64,000 bases of DNA from Candidatus Nitrosocosmicus agrestis (GTDB lineage: Archaea; Thermoproteota; Nitrososphaeria; Nitrososphaerales; Nitrososphaeraceae): assembly GCF_008389435.1 (NCBI RefSeq), contig NZ_VUYS01000009.1:1-64000 (forward strand), in the 5' to 3' direction. Within the stretch, counting starts at the first letter, position 1, and the number at the start of each line of letters is the position of its first letter. Positions 44,430 to 54,806 of this stretch are shown one piece after another. Below the pieces are notes generated by a model. It was not told the DNA's origin. It was given only the letters and a program-made list of their open reading frames with translations, and searched no databases. A program made the position numbers and the translations under genes.

Positions 44430-47400
44430 ATGACTGTTAATATTAACAATAATTCTGTCGTTGATATGTGGCCAATTATTAACGACATTTTACGAAGGGA
44501 GGGAGTCGCCAGACAACATCTTAATTCCTACAATGAATTTATAGAAAGAGGACTTCAAAGCATCATAGATGAAGTCAACGAAATCGAAATTGAGACCGCT
44601 GAATATCCTTACAAGATAAAGTTAGGCAAAATCAAAATGCAACAACCTAGAATCATGGAATTAGATGGCTCAATTACTCACGTTGCCCCTGTAGAAGCTC
44701 GCCTTAGAAATTTAACTTATGCATCCCCGATTATGCTTGAGTGTAGCATTGTAGAAGAAGGGAAGACATTGGAATCACGATTTATACATATTGGTGATAT
44801 GCCCGTGATGGTAAAATCCAACGCATGTATGCTAAATAATTATTCTGAAAATAAACTCATTGACGTAGGGGAAGACCCTAAAGATCCAGGGGGCTATTTT
44901 ATTATAAATGGATCCGAAAGAGTGATAGTTGGACTAGAAGACCTTTCCTATAATAAGATCATAGTGGATATTGAAGAGACATCTGGCACTTTGCTCTATA
45001 AGGCTAAAGTATATTCATCAATAGTGGGATATCGTGCAAAATTGGAGTTAATTATGCGTCCTGACGGATCTATTGTTTCAAAGATTCCTGGATCACCTGT
45101 TGATATTCCACTCATTATTTTAATACGGGCTCTCGGGTTAGAATCTGATAAAGATATTGCAAACGCTGTTTCTTTGAATGATACAATTCAAGATGAATTG
45201 GAGCCTTCATTTGAGAAATCAGGTGAAGTAGCTACGAGTCGTGATGCCATTATCTACATAAGTAAGAGAATCGCCCCGGGTATGTTAGAAGAATTTCAAA
45301 TAAAAAGGGCTGAAACTTTGCTGGATTGGGGTTTGTTACCACATTTAGGAAAAAATCCTGATAATAGGTATGAAAAGGCACTTTTCTTAGGTGAATCTGC
45401 ATGTAAACTTATTGAGCTTAACCTTAACTGGATAGAACCAGATGATAAGGATCATTATGGAAACAAAGTGATAAAATTTGCAGGCCAAATGTTAGCTGAT
45501 CTCTTTAGAACTGCATTTAGAAATTTGATCCGTGACATGAAATACCAATTGGAGAGATCTGGTCAGAAAAGAGGAATTAATGCCGTGGCAGCAGCGGTGC
45601 GTCCTGGAATTATCTCCGACAAATTGAATAATGCAATTGCTACTGGAAATTGGGGGAGAGGTAGAGTTGGTGTTACCCAATTATTAGATCGAACCAATTA
45701 TATGTCGACTGTAAGTCACTTGAGGCGTATTCAATCACCCCTTAGCAGGAGCCAACCTAATTTTGAGGCTCGAGACTTGCATGCTACTCACTTTGGACGC
45801 ATTTGTCCTTCTGAAACACCCGAAGGATCCAACTGTGGGTTGGTAAAAAACTTGGCTCTATCTGCTGTAATATCTGTTAGCGTATTGTCGTCCGATGTTA
45901 TAGAAAAATTATATGAACTGGGAGTTCAAAATGTAAATGAGACAAATGATGAGTTAAAACAAAAAGGTGCTAGAATTTTTGTTGATGGGCGATTAATCGG
46001 CTATATCGAAGACGGTGGTTACCTGGCAAATCGGCTTCGTACTATGCGAAGGTCAGGGAGAATGCATCCACATATGGGGATTTATTATTATTCATCACTT
46101 AATGATAATGCAACAAAGAGATTATACATTAGTTGCAATTCGGGTAGAGTTTTACGACCCATTGCAATAGTGAAAGATGGGAATATTCTATTAACTAGGG
46201 AAGTTATTGAAAAAATTTCAAAAAAATTCCTGTCCTGGACTGATTTGTTATATATGGGAATTATAGAATTAGTTGATGCAAATGAGGAAGAAAATTGCTA
46301 TATCGCAAGCGAATTAAAAGGCATTTCCAATGATCACACTCACGTCGAGATTTTTCTTTCATCTATTTTGGGTGTAGGTGCATCGATTATCCCTTACCCC
46401 GAACATAATCAATCCCCGAGGAATACCTACGAAAGTGCAATGGCAAAACAAAGTTTAGGTTTTTCTACTCCGCTTATGAACGCAAGCACTTATGTCAGAC
46501 AGCATTTCATGCTTTATCCACAAATGCCTGTTGTAAGCACCAAGGCTATCAATTTGCTTGGATTAGATGAACGGCCGACAGGACAGAATTGTGTAGTTGC
46601 AGTGTTGCCATTTGAAGGATATAACATCGAGGATGCCGTGGTGTTTAGTAAATCATCAGTTGATAGAGGATTGGCAAGGACATTTTTTTACAGGGTTTAT
46701 GAAGCTGAGGCCAAACAATATCCTGGTGGGATGAAGGATACCTTTGAGATTCCATCATCTGATGCGAACATTCGGGGTTATCGTGGCGAGAAATCCTATC
46801 GATTGCTGGAGCAGGATGGGGCAATCATGCACGAATCTGTTGTTAATGGTGGAGACATTCTCATAGGCCGGACCTCACCGCCTAGATTTATGGAAGAATA
46901 TAAAGAATTTGAGGTTAAAGGACCATATAGACGTGATACCTCTATTGGTGTAAGACCTTCAGAGAATGGGGTTGTGGATACAGTAATCATGACTCAGTCA
47001 GTTGAAGGTGGAAAAATGTACAAGATTAGGGTGCGAGATATGCGAATTCCAGAAATTGGAGACAAATTCGCTTCTAGACACGGACAAAAAGGTGTGGTAG
47101 GAATGTTGGTAAATCAGGAGGATTTGCCTTATACGGAGGATGGGGTTGTCCCCGATGTAATGATTAATCCGCATGCTTTTCCTTCTAGAATGACTGTAGG
47201 GATGTTTATGGAGTCACTTGGTGGAAAGGCTGCATCTTTGAGGGGAAAAATCGTGGACGGTTCTGCATTCTTGGGTGAAAAATTGAATGACATTAAGGAT
47301 ATTATGGAAAGTTATGGTTTTAAGCACAGCGGGAAGGAGATTATGTATGATGGACGGACAGGAAAGAAGTTTCCGATGGATGTTTACGTTGGAGTTGTAT

Positions 47401-47795
47401 ATTACCAAAAACTTCATCACATGGTAGCAGATAAGATACACAGCAGAGCTCGGGGACAAGTTCAAATGTTAACAAAGCAACCAACAGAAGGTAGAGCTCG
47501 AGGCGGTGGGCTAAGGTTTGGTGAGATGGAACGAGATTGCTTAATAGCATATGGAGCTTCAATGATGCTAAAGGATCGATTATTAGAGGAATCTGACAAA
47601 GCTGAAATTAATGTATGTGAGCGATGTGGACTTTTATCATATTATGATACCAAGCAAAGAAAATATGTATGTCGTGTTTGTGGCGACAAAGCGAAAATAT
47701 CTAATGTAATAATTGCATATGCCTTCAAATTGTTGTTACAAGAAATGATGAGTTTAAATGTGGCTCCGAGATTATTAGTCAAGGAGAAGGTTTGA
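44430..47795 (+). CDS. rpoB: RNA polymerase subunit B (Rpo2), unsplit
   Basis: 1121 residues containing both B'' and B' regions in one chain. Landmarks include the fork and lobe region with SPLSRSQPNFEARDLHATHFGRICPSETPEG-type sequence, the active-site region GYNIEDAVVFSKSSVDRG, GDKFASRHGQKGVVG and the C-terminal GEMERDCLIAYG. A zinc site near the end is formed by C1063, C1066, C1081 and C1084. Many euryarchaea split this gene; here it is intact. Confidence 0.97.
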   Translation: MTVNINNNSVVDMWPIINDILRREGVARQHLNSYNEFIERGLQSIIDEVNEIEIETAEYPYKIKLGKIKMQQPRIMELDGSITHVAPVEARLRNLTYASPIMLECSIVEEGKTLESRFIHIGDMPVMVKSNACMLNNYSENKLIDVGEDPKDPGGYFIINGSERVIVGLEDLSYNKIIVDIEETSGTLLYKAKVYSSIVGYRAKLELIMRPDGSIVSKIPGSPVDIPLIILIRALGLESDKDIANAVSLNDTIQDELEPSFEKSGEVATSRDAIIYISKRIAPGMLEEFQIKRAETLLDWGLLPHLGKNPDNRYEKALFLGESACKLIELNLNWIEPDDKDHYGNKVIKFAGQMLADLFRTAFRNLIRDMKYQLERSGQKRGINAVAAAVRPGIISDKLNNAIATGNWGRGRVGVTQLLDRTNYMSTVSHLRRIQSPLSRSQPNFEARDLHATHFGRICPSETPEGSNCGLVKNLALSAVISVSVLSSDVIEKLYELGVQNVNETNDELKQKGARIFVDGRLIGYIEDGGYLANRLRTMRRSGRMHPHMGIYYYSSLNDNATKRLYISCNSGRVLRPIAIVKDGNILLTREVIEKISKKFLSWTDLLYMGIIELVDANEEENCYIASELKGISNDHTHVEIFLSSILGVGASIIPYPEHNQSPRNTYESAMAKQSLGFSTPLMNASTYVRQHFMLYPQMPVVSTKAINLLGLDERPTGQNCVVAVLPFEGYNIEDAVVFSKSSVDRGLARTFFYRVYEAEAKQYPGGMKDTFEIPSSDANIRGYRGEKSYRLLEQDGAIMHESVVNGGDILIGRTSPPRFMEEYKEFEVKGPYRRDTSIGVRPSENGVVDTVIMTQSVEGGKMYKIRVRDMRIPEIGDKFASRHGQKGVVGMLVNQEDLPYTEDGVVPDVMINPHAFPSRMTVGMFMESLGGKAASLRGKIVDGSAFLGEKLNDIKDIMESYGFKHSGKEIMYDGRTGKKFPMDVYVGVVYYQKLHHMVADKIHSRARGQVQMLTKQPTEGRARGGGLRFGEMERDCLIAYGASMMLKDRLLEESDKAEINVCERCGLLSYYDTKQRKYVCRVCGDKAKISNVIIAYAFKLLLQEMMSLNVAPRLLVKEKV

Positions 47796-47833
47796 GCCTT
47801 TTTATTTTTGTTACTTTGAGGAGGTTTATTTAA

Positions 47834-50800
47834 ATGAATGACGAGTCGATTAAAATATTAGATGGAATTAGGTTTAGTATCTGGTCACCTGTAGAAGTGA
47901 GAAAATTCAGCGTAACTGAAGTTACTGCACCTGAGACGTACGATGAAGATGGAATGCCAGTCCAGGGAGGGTTAATGGATAATCGATTAGGGACCCTTGA
48001 ACCTGGTCAAAAATGTGCTACATGTGGGAACACTTCCGCACGTTGTCCTGGACATTTTGGACACATTGAATTGGCCGAACCGGTATTACACATCGCGTTT
48101 ATTGACGATATTCATAAACTGTTACTAATCACATGCAGATCTTGTAATAGAATAAAACTAGCAAGCGAAGACCTGGAAAAATACAAAAAGTTGAGAGATA
48201 GCAAAGCAGCTTATGCAGTAATTACTTTAGAAAATGTGAAAGATGAAATTATTGAGAAGGCGAAAAAAGTAAAAGTTTGCCCGCATTGTCAAAAAGAGCA
48301 ATATGACTTAATATTTACAAAACCAACGATTTTTGTTGAAAAAACTGATGTTGGTGAAAACAGATTGTTACCAATCACCATAAGGGAAAGATTGCTCAAT
48401 GTATCAAATGATGATTTGATTTTACTCGGATATGATCCAAAAACTGCAAGGCCTGAATGGTTTATTCTTCAGGTCTTGCCAGTTCCGCCAGTAACTGTTA
48501 GACCTTCAATAATTTTGGAAACAGGTATTAGGTCTGAGGATGATCTGACTCACAAATTAGTTGATATTATCCGAGTAAATCAGAGACTAAAAGAGAGCAA
48601 GGAGGCAGGAACACCACCACTTATAGTTCAAGATCTTGTTGATCTTCTACAATACCATGTAACTACCTACTTTGATAATGAAGTTTCTGGAATCCCGCAG
48701 GCTCATCACCGTTCTGGGAGACCACTAAAGACTATAACACAGAGATTAAAGGGCAAAGAAGGTAGATTCCGTGGTTCTTTATCTGGTAAAAGAGTAGACT
48801 TTTCAAGTCGTACAGTTATATCTCCCGATCCTAATTTGACTATCTCTGATGTAGGAGTTCCAACCGATGTTGCAAAGAAATTAACAATTCCAGAAACTGT
48901 ATCAACTTGGAATATGGAAAAGTTAAAAGGGTTAGTCTTAAATGGCCCAAATAACTATCCTGGCGCCAATTATATTATTAGACCCGATGGCGTTAAAATA
49001 CGTCTAGACTATGTCACGGATAGAGCTGCAATAGCTGATTCCTTAATGAATGGTTATACTGTTGAAAGACATTTGATGGACGGCGATGTAGTGATATTCA
49101 ATCGTCAGCCATCTCTTCATAGAATGTCTATTATGGCTCATAATGTTAGGGTTTTGCCATATAGGACTTTTAGACTCCACCCCGCTGTTTGCCCTCCGTA
49201 TAATGCAGACTTTGACGGCGATGAGATGAATTTACATGTACCTCAAAGTCAAGAAGCTCGAGCCGAGGCCGCATTGTTGATGAAAGTACAGGATCAATTG
49301 ATATCTCCACGTTATGGGGGACCAATAATTGGTGGTATAAGGGATTTCATTACCGGAGCTTTCTTGTTAACTAAGGACGAGACATTGTTAACAGCTGACG
49401 AAATATCAAATTTTGCGTATTTGGGTGGATATAATGGACCGTTACCTGATCCTCAGATTGAGAAAGATGGAAAAAAGTTTTATACTGGGAAACAATTGTT
49501 CTCTCTTTTCTTACCAAAAGATTTCAATTTTGTAATTACCTCCAAATGGAATAAAGCATCTAAGTTACAGGGAAAGGATGTTGTCATAAAGAATGGCCAA
49601 CTAATCTCTGGTGTCATAGATAAGGCTTCTATAGGGGCAGAAGAGCCTGATAGTGTATTGCATAGGATTGCCAAAGACTATGGTAACGATGAAGCAAAAA
49701 AGTTTTTAGATGCTATTTTAATCATGCTCAAAACCTATATAACCCATAAAGGATTCAGTTACGGATATTCGGATCTCTGGCTTAGCGAAGAAACACGTAA
49801 TGAGATTTCTGAAGTCATAGAAAAGACGTATAACAAGATTGGTGAATTAATTAAACAGTATCACGATGGTACGCTTCCTTTGACCAGGGGATTGTCGCCA
49901 GAAGAAGCCTTGGAGTTGTATGTAGTAAATGAATTGTCTCGCGCTAGAGATAGGGCTGGAAAAATTGCAGATCGTTCATTTCCAGATGATAACTCAGGGG
50001 TCATTATGGCATCAACAGGAGCAAGAGGTTCGACACTAAACATTGGGCAGATGACTGCAGCACTCGGTCAACAATCCATTCGAGGAAAACGAATTATCAA
50101 AGGCTATAGGAATAGGGCATTGCCACATTTTAGACCCGGTGATCAAAATCCTGACTCTAAAGGGTTTGTAAAGTCTAATTATCGTGATGGACTTAGCCCG
50201 ATTGAGTTTTTCTTCCATGCCATGGGAGGTCGTGAAGGTTTGGTAGATACTGCAGTCAGAACACAACAATCCGGATACATGCAGCGTAGATTGATAAATG
50301 CTTTGGAACATTTGAAGATAGAATATGATCTAACAGTACGTGATCCACATGGTAATATAGTTCAGTACGTCTATGGTGATGATGGGATTGATCCTGCCAA
50401 AAGTGATCATGGCGATGCGGTAAATATCATCAGGCTTGTCGAAAGTGAATCAGTTGTTGATGAGGGTGTGAAAACTACTGAAACTGAGATGAAGGAAATG
50501 CTGCAAAAGTTTAAAGAAAAGATGAATCCAAAGTTAGGTTCTGAATTAGAATCTGCATTAATCACTTATCCTTTGAGTAAATCGGGCATTAAGAAAGTTA
50601 TTCACAAGATAATGGATCTGTTCGAGAGAGCTATGGTAGAACCCGGTGAAGCTGCTGGAGTTGTAACTGCTCAATCGATTGGCGAACCCGGTACACAGAT
50701 GACTTTAAGAACCTTTCACTTTGCAGGAGTCAAGGAAAGAAACGTTACCTTAGGTTTACCAAGATTGATTGAACTTGTTGATGCACGAAAGAAACCTGTC

Positions 50801-51628
50801 ACCCCCACCATGGATATCTATTTAGATGAAGATCATAAATCATCCAGAGAGAAAGCACTAGAAGTTGCAAAACGTATAATATTTACTCGTATCTCCGATC
50901 TCACAAGCAAAGTTGATACAGATTATGCAGGAAACTTGTCATTTTATTTTTCTGACAAAAAAATCGCTGATAGGGGTACATCTATTCAGGAAATTCATGA
51001 AGTCTTGAAAAGTTCAAAGAAACGTTACGAAGTGACGGTGAATGATGAATTGCTATTGGTAAAGATCTCTTTATCTCAAGAACCAGATGCTCAAACCCTA
51101 TTGACGTTAAGGAACAAATTACTTAATGCTCGAGTTAAAGGAGTACCTGATATAGAAAGAGTGACAATTGTAAAACAAAATGATGAATGGGTTATTCAGA
51201 CAGCTGGTTCTAATTTAGCCAAGGTTGTACTCGTTGAAGGAATCGACGTAGATCGAATCACCACCAATAATGTGTTCGAGATATGGCAAACTTTAGGAAT
51301 TGAAGCCGCAAGAACAGCTCTAGTTAAGGAAATTACCAATACTTTGGAAGAGCAAGGATTGGAGGTGGATATTCGACACATTATGCTTGTTGCTGATCTC
51401 ATGACATCAAAAGGCTATCTTCAACAGATAGGACGACATGGAATCGCTGGAACCAAGACTTCAGTGTTGGCTAGAGCTGCTTTTGAAATTACGGTGCCAA
51501 CTATTGCAAGGGCTGCTTTAGAAGGCCAAGTTGAGCCTTTGAAGGGGGTTACCGAAAATGTAATTGTTGGGGCTACAGTACCAGTCGGAACTGGAATGAT
51601 TGATCTATATATGAGTGTGAAGGAGTAA
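47834..51628 (+). CDS. rpoA: RNA polymerase subunit A (Rpo1), unsplit A' plus A''
   Basis: 1264 residues combining A' and A'' without interruption. The catalytic magnesium loop NADFDGD is at residues 457-463, the N-terminal zinc site includes CATCGNTSARCPGHFGH, and the bridge helix/trigger-loop region is in the middle and C-terminal parts (GEPGTQMTLRTFHFAGV). Most archaea encode A' and A'' as two genes; an unsplit A is a known thaumarchaeal trait. ATG at 47834 preceded by GAGGAGGT at 47818-47825. Confidence 0.97.
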   Translation: MNDESIKILDGIRFSIWSPVEVRKFSVTEVTAPETYDEDGMPVQGGLMDNRLGTLEPGQKCATCGNTSARCPGHFGHIELAEPVLHIAFIDDIHKLLLITCRSCNRIKLASEDLEKYKKLRDSKAAYAVITLENVKDEIIEKAKKVKVCPHCQKEQYDLIFTKPTIFVEKTDVGENRLLPITIRERLLNVSNDDLILLGYDPKTARPEWFILQVLPVPPVTVRPSIILETGIRSEDDLTHKLVDIIRVNQRLKESKEAGTPPLIVQDLVDLLQYHVTTYFDNEVSGIPQAHHRSGRPLKTITQRLKGKEGRFRGSLSGKRVDFSSRTVISPDPNLTISDVGVPTDVAKKLTIPETVSTWNMEKLKGLVLNGPNNYPGANYIIRPDGVKIRLDYVTDRAAIADSLMNGYTVERHLMDGDVVIFNRQPSLHRMSIMAHNVRVLPYRTFRLHPAVCPPYNADFDGDEMNLHVPQSQEARAEAALLMKVQDQLISPRYGGPIIGGIRDFITGAFLLTKDETLLTADEISNFAYLGGYNGPLPDPQIEKDGKKFYTGKQLFSLFLPKDFNFVITSKWNKASKLQGKDVVIKNGQLISGVIDKASIGAEEPDSVLHRIAKDYGNDEAKKFLDAILIMLKTYITHKGFSYGYSDLWLSEETRNEISEVIEKTYNKIGELIKQYHDGTLPLTRGLSPEEALELYVVNELSRARDRAGKIADRSFPDDNSGVIMASTGARGSTLNIGQMTAALGQQSIRGKRIIKGYRNRALPHFRPGDQNPDSKGFVKSNYRDGLSPIEFFFHAMGGREGLVDTAVRTQQSGYMQRRLINALEHLKIEYDLTVRDPHGNIVQYVYGDDGIDPAKSDHGDAVNIIRLVESESVVDEGVKTTETEMKEMLQKFKEKMNPKLGSELESALITYPLSKSGIKKVIHKIMDLFERAMVEPGEAAGVVTAQSIGEPGTQMTLRTFHFAGVKERNVTLGLPRLIELVDARKKPVTPTMDIYLDEDHKSSREKALEVAKRIIFTRISDLTSKVDTDYAGNLSFYFSDKKIADRGTSIQEIHEVLKSSKKRYEVTVNDELLLVKISLSQEPDAQTLLTLRNKLLNARVKGVPDIERVTIVKQNDEWVIQTAGSNLAKVVLVEGIDVDRITTNNVFEIWQTLGIEAARTALVKEITNTLEEQGLEVDIRHIMLVADLMTSKGYLQQIGRHGIAGTKTSVLARAAFEITVPTIARAALEGQVEPLKGVTENVIVGATVPVGTGMIDLYMSVKE

Positions 51629-51634
51629 ACCTAT

Positions 51635-51934
51635 ATGAATGAAAAGAAATTAGGAAAAGTATTAAAAGATGCAGCAAATAACAACAAGATAAAGACTGGT
51701 TTTAAGGAAGTATCGCAATATATTAAAGGGACAAAGCTATTGGTCATATCAAAATCGTTACCAGAAGATTCCGAAGAAAAGTTAAGGAGAATTGCGGAAG
51801 AGGGGAAAGTCACTGTAATTAACTATCCCGGGAATTCTGTATCCTTGGGACGATTATGCAGTTTGTCTTATGGTACAAGCGTCGTATCTCTGAAAAATGT
51901 TACTGATGAGGAAATAAATGATATAACATCTTAG
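51635..51934 (+). CDS. rpl30e: Ribosomal protein L30e
   Basis: 99 residues of the L7Ae/L30e fold: KLGKVLKDAANNNKIKTGFKEVSQYIKGTKLLVISKSLP and a C-terminal GRLCSLSYGTSVVSLKN. L30e lies next to RNA polymerase genes in many archaea. ATG at 51635, six bases after the rpoA stop. Its transcript probably ends in the 159-bp spacer before nusA. Confidence 0.93.
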   Translation: MNEKKLGKVLKDAANNNKIKTGFKEVSQYIKGTKLLVISKSLPEDSEEKLRRIAEEGKVTVINYPGNSVSLGRLCSLSYGTSVVSLKNVTDEEINDITS

Positions 51935-52044
51935 CCACGAACATTTTATTAAGAATTTTGTCTTCGATCGAATTTTATTTATCTCATTTTATTTTCCTAA
52001 CTTGAAATCCAAAAATAAACTTAAATGGGGAGATCCTAGAGAGA

Positions 52045-52054
52045 TTTATTTATA
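52045..52054 (+). promoter_or_regulatory. TATA-like element before nusA-rps12-rps7
   Basis: TTTATTTATA 40-49 bp upstream of the nusA GTG, a suitable position for a separate promoter in the 159-bp gap after rpl30e. Confidence 0.45.
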
Positions 52055-52093
52055 CTTGAATCAATTATTCTTTCATGATGGGATGAATGCACA

Positions 52094-52564
52094 GTGAGCG
52101 AGAAAATCAAGTTGTCTCCTGATGAGTTTCGGTTATTGTCTTTATTTCAAAGCGTAACTTCTGCAGATGCTCGGGATTGTATTTTAGATGACAAATTGCA
52201 ACGTGTTATCTTTGTTGTAAATAGAGGCCAAATGGGCATGGCGATTGGAAAAGGTGGATCAAATATAAAACAGCTTCAAACCGTAATAAATAAAAGGATC
52301 GAGCTGGTTGAACACTCAGATCAGCCTGCTGAATTTGTGAAAAATATTTTTAATTCTGATATGATTATTGAAGTTAAAATCAATGACAAGATGGATGGTA
52401 GTAAACAGGCATTGGTGGTCGTGGATGCCAAAAAGAAGGGATTGGTTGTGGGAAAAGATGGTAGGAATGTTGAGAAAGCAAGATTGCTGGCGAAGAGATA
52501 TTACAACATAACGAATGTTCTTGTGATAAGTCCGGAACAATTAATTAAAAGTGAAAAGATGTGA
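52094..52564 (+). CDS. nusA: NusA-like transcription factor (archaeal, KH domains only)
   Basis: 156 residues made of two KH domains: FVVNRGQMGMAIGKGGSNIKQL and LVVVDAKKKGLVVGKDGRNVEKARLL both contain the GxxG loop. Archaeal NusA lacks the polymerase-binding and S1 domains of the bacterial protein; it binds RNA, probably in termination or elongation. GTG start at 52094, with rps12 beginning 6 bp after its stop. Confidence 0.92.
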   Translation: MSEKIKLSPDEFRLLSLFQSVTSADARDCILDDKLQRVIFVVNRGQMGMAIGKGGSNIKQLQTVINKRIELVEHSDQPAEFVKNIFNSDMIIEVKINDKMDGSKQALVVVDAKKKGLVVGKDGRNVEKARLLAKRYYNITNVLVISPEQLIKSEKM

Positions 52565-52570
52565 TATGTA

Positions 52571-53008
52571 TTGAGTAAATCGCCATTAGGTTTATTTTCG
52601 GGTAGAGTTTTGAAGACAAAAAGAAAACGAGCCCGTTGGTCAAACAAATATTATAAACGTAGAATGTTAATGCTTGACAAGAAAGCTAATCCATTAGAAG
52701 GTGCTCCTCAGGCAAGAGGTATAGTTTTAGAAAAAGTAGGTATAGAATCTAAACAGCCTAACTCAGCTGTTCGAAAATGTGTAAGAGTTCAGCTAATTAA
52801 AAATGGAAAGTCGATTACTGCTTTTCTTCCACGTGACGGTGCATTAAATTTCGTGGATGAACATGACGAAGTTGTTTTGGAAGGTATAGGTGGTTCTATG
52901 GGGGGAGCAATGGGTGATATTCCTGGAGTAAGATGGCAAGTGTTTAAGGTGAATGGGGTTTCTTTAAATATGCTTGTACGCGGCAAGAAGGAAAAACCGA
53001 GGAGATAA
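52571..53008 (+). CDS. rps12: Ribosomal protein uS12
   Basis: 145 residues, decoding-centre protein. The conserved [18 protein letters not shown] and the [25 protein letters not shown] segments are present. TTG start at 52571. The gene is between nusA and rps7, the standard archaeal order. Confidence 0.96.
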   Translation: MSKSPLGLFSGRVLKTKRKRARWSNKYYKRRMLMLDKKANPLEGAPQARGIVLEKVGIESKQPNSAVRKCVRVQLIKNGKSITAFLPRDGALNFVDEHDEVVLEGIGGSMGGAMGDIPGVRWQVFKVNGVSLNMLVRGKKEKPRR

Positions 53009-53010
53009 TT

Positions 53011-53619
53011 ATGAGTGGAAAGGAACAAGTTAATTTACTGTTATTTAGCAAGTGGGATACTACAAATATTGAAATTATCGATCCTGGTCTAAAAAATGTC
53101 ATACATCTAAGTCCATCCATGAAAATACCTATAACCTTTGGACGACATGAACATCAGAGACTTAAAAAGGCAGAAGTTAACATCATTGAAAGGCTAGCAA
53201 ACAAATTAATGCATTTTGGAAAGAGATATGCAAAAAATACTGGTAGAATGGGTGGCAAAAAGGCCAGAGTCATGAATGTTGTAAAAACCTCTTTAGATAT
53301 TATATTCTTAGAAACTGGAAAAAACCCTGTGGAGTTACTCGTAAGAGCTATTGAAAATGCGGCTCCTAATGAAGACACGACCAGAATTGTATATGGAGGG
53401 GTTGTTTACCATGTTTCCGTTGATGTTGCTCCATTAAGGCGCATTGACCTTGCATTGAGATTTATTGCTGAAGGAGTAAGAGAATCAACCTATTCTAGTC
53501 CACAGACAATGGAAGAAGTTCTTGCAAAGGAGATATTACTAGCATCTGAAAGTGATATGAATAGCTATGCTATCAAGAAAAAGAACGAGCAAGAACGTAT
53601 AGCAATGTCTTCTAGGTAA
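53011..53619 (+). CDS. rps7: Ribosomal protein uS7
   Basis: 202 residues, primary 16S rRNA-binding protein of the small-subunit head. IERLANKLMHFGKRYAKNTGRMGGKKARVMNVV and NPVELLVRAIENAAPNEDTTRI match archaeal S7. ATG at 53011, three bases after the rps12 stop. Confidence 0.96.
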   Translation: MSGKEQVNLLLFSKWDTTNIEIIDPGLKNVIHLSPSMKIPITFGRHEHQRLKKAEVNIIERLANKLMHFGKRYAKNTGRMGGKKARVMNVVKTSLDIIFLETGKNPVELLVRAIENAAPNEDTTRIVYGGVVYHVSVDVAPLRRIDLALRFIAEGVRESTYSSPQTMEEVLAKEILLASESDMNSYAIKKKNEQERIAMSSR

Positions 53620-53655
53620 TCCATCTTTTTTTATTCATTTACTTAGGGACTCTAG

Positions 53656-54783
53656 ATGAGCAGTAAGGATGATTATATTTTTGAGAAACGCAACCTACTT
53701 CGAACTCCATCTGGTAGAAAAATACTAAAAAGTGGCTTAGTTAAAGACAGAGGATATAACCTCTTTAAATATTATTTGACTGAATCCAAAATTGAATATG
53801 CTAAATTCATACAAAGATATAAAGATGGCATACATCAACTGATAATTTCGGATCAAACGCCTGTCGAAACACACAATCGGTTTTTGGAACAAGTCGGTGA
53901 TTCAACAGAACTTCAACTTGATTATGATAAAATATTATTGTTTAGTAACAAGATGAGGGAAAAGGAGATTGTCTTCGATAGGATTGATAGGATTTTGAAT
54001 TCTAATTTTGTTAAGATGACTTTTCCTGTTTTTTATGCTTTATATGATGGTTTTGCAAGTCTTAGCGGACAAAACAATGATCGCATTAGAAATAATGTTA
54101 TTGATGGCCATTTAATCGCCATTGATCTAAGCGAACCGATGGACAGAATTTTAGACAAAGATGAGGATTTGGATTATTTGGAAGATTACAAATTTCTTAA
54201 TCCATATATCTTAATGCTGGCCAAACAAAATATAAAAAATGCTGGACCTGAGGTATATGAAGTATTCAAAACTGGATTTGCAGATGCATTATTGGGACAA
54301 AAAATAGACTATGAACTAAAAATCAAAAGTATTGAACTGTCTTACGATAATTTGGAACGAAGTTATAAAAAATATCGTTCTGTACTCGGGACCGCAGGAA
54401 GAAATATGTGTCTAAATCGAAATCCATTGTCTGAAATTTATTATATTGGCATGGCGAAGGCAGCAGAATGCGTTGGGTGTGGGAATGAAATTCAAGATGC
54501 AATTTTAACAAGGGGAATAAAATCACCTTCTTGGCCTCTTTATTATTCAATTTTAACAAATGATGTTAAGATGGGGTTTAAACTAACATTAGAAAAAAGC
54601 AAAGCCTATTTAGCAGAAGCCTATTTGGCATTAGAAATGTTAAACGATGATTTCAAGATTAAACCCTTTCTTAAATTCTTATTTTTAACTGTTAGTCATT
54701 ACAATGAATATTGGTATAGAGAATTAGTCACCAACAGAAATGATTTATTGGAAAAATTCCAAACTGATTTGCAAGAAAAATAA
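53656..54783 (+). CDS. Conserved-looking protein of unknown function between rps7 and rfcL
   Basis: 375 residues, mostly helical by composition, highly charged, with no signal or membrane segment. Three cysteines lie in the last third, C252 and the pair C272/C275 (ECVGCGNE), which might bind metal with a fourth ligand. I considered the archaeal primase large subunit, whose size and setting would fit, but I cannot see the four-Cys iron-sulfur pattern of PriL. Location in an operon-like run with ribosomal protein S7 and replication factor C suggests an informational role. ATG at 53656, 23 bp before rfcL. Confidence 0.7.
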   Translation: MSSKDDYIFEKRNLLRTPSGRKILKSGLVKDRGYNLFKYYLTESKIEYAKFIQRYKDGIHQLIISDQTPVETHNRFLEQVGDSTELQLDYDKILLFSNKMREKEIVFDRIDRILNSNFVKMTFPVFYALYDGFASLSGQNNDRIRNNVIDGHLIAIDLSEPMDRILDKDEDLDYLEDYKFLNPYILMLAKQNIKNAGPEVYEVFKTGFADALLGQKIDYELKIKSIELSYDNLERSYKKYRSVLGTAGRNMCLNRNPLSEIYYIGMAKAAECVGCGNEIQDAILTRGIKSPSWPLYYSILTNDVKMGFKLTLEKSKAYLAEAYLALEMLNDDFKIKPFLKFLFLTVSHYNEYWYRELVTNRNDLLEKFQTDLQEK

Positions 54784-54806
54784 CACAATATGGGGAGCAG
54801 TTTGAA

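Noticed and set aside
53656-54783. Firm assignment as DNA primase large subunit
   Set aside because: Size and context fit, but only three cysteines are seen in the C-terminal part, in spacing unlike the PriL iron-sulfur site.
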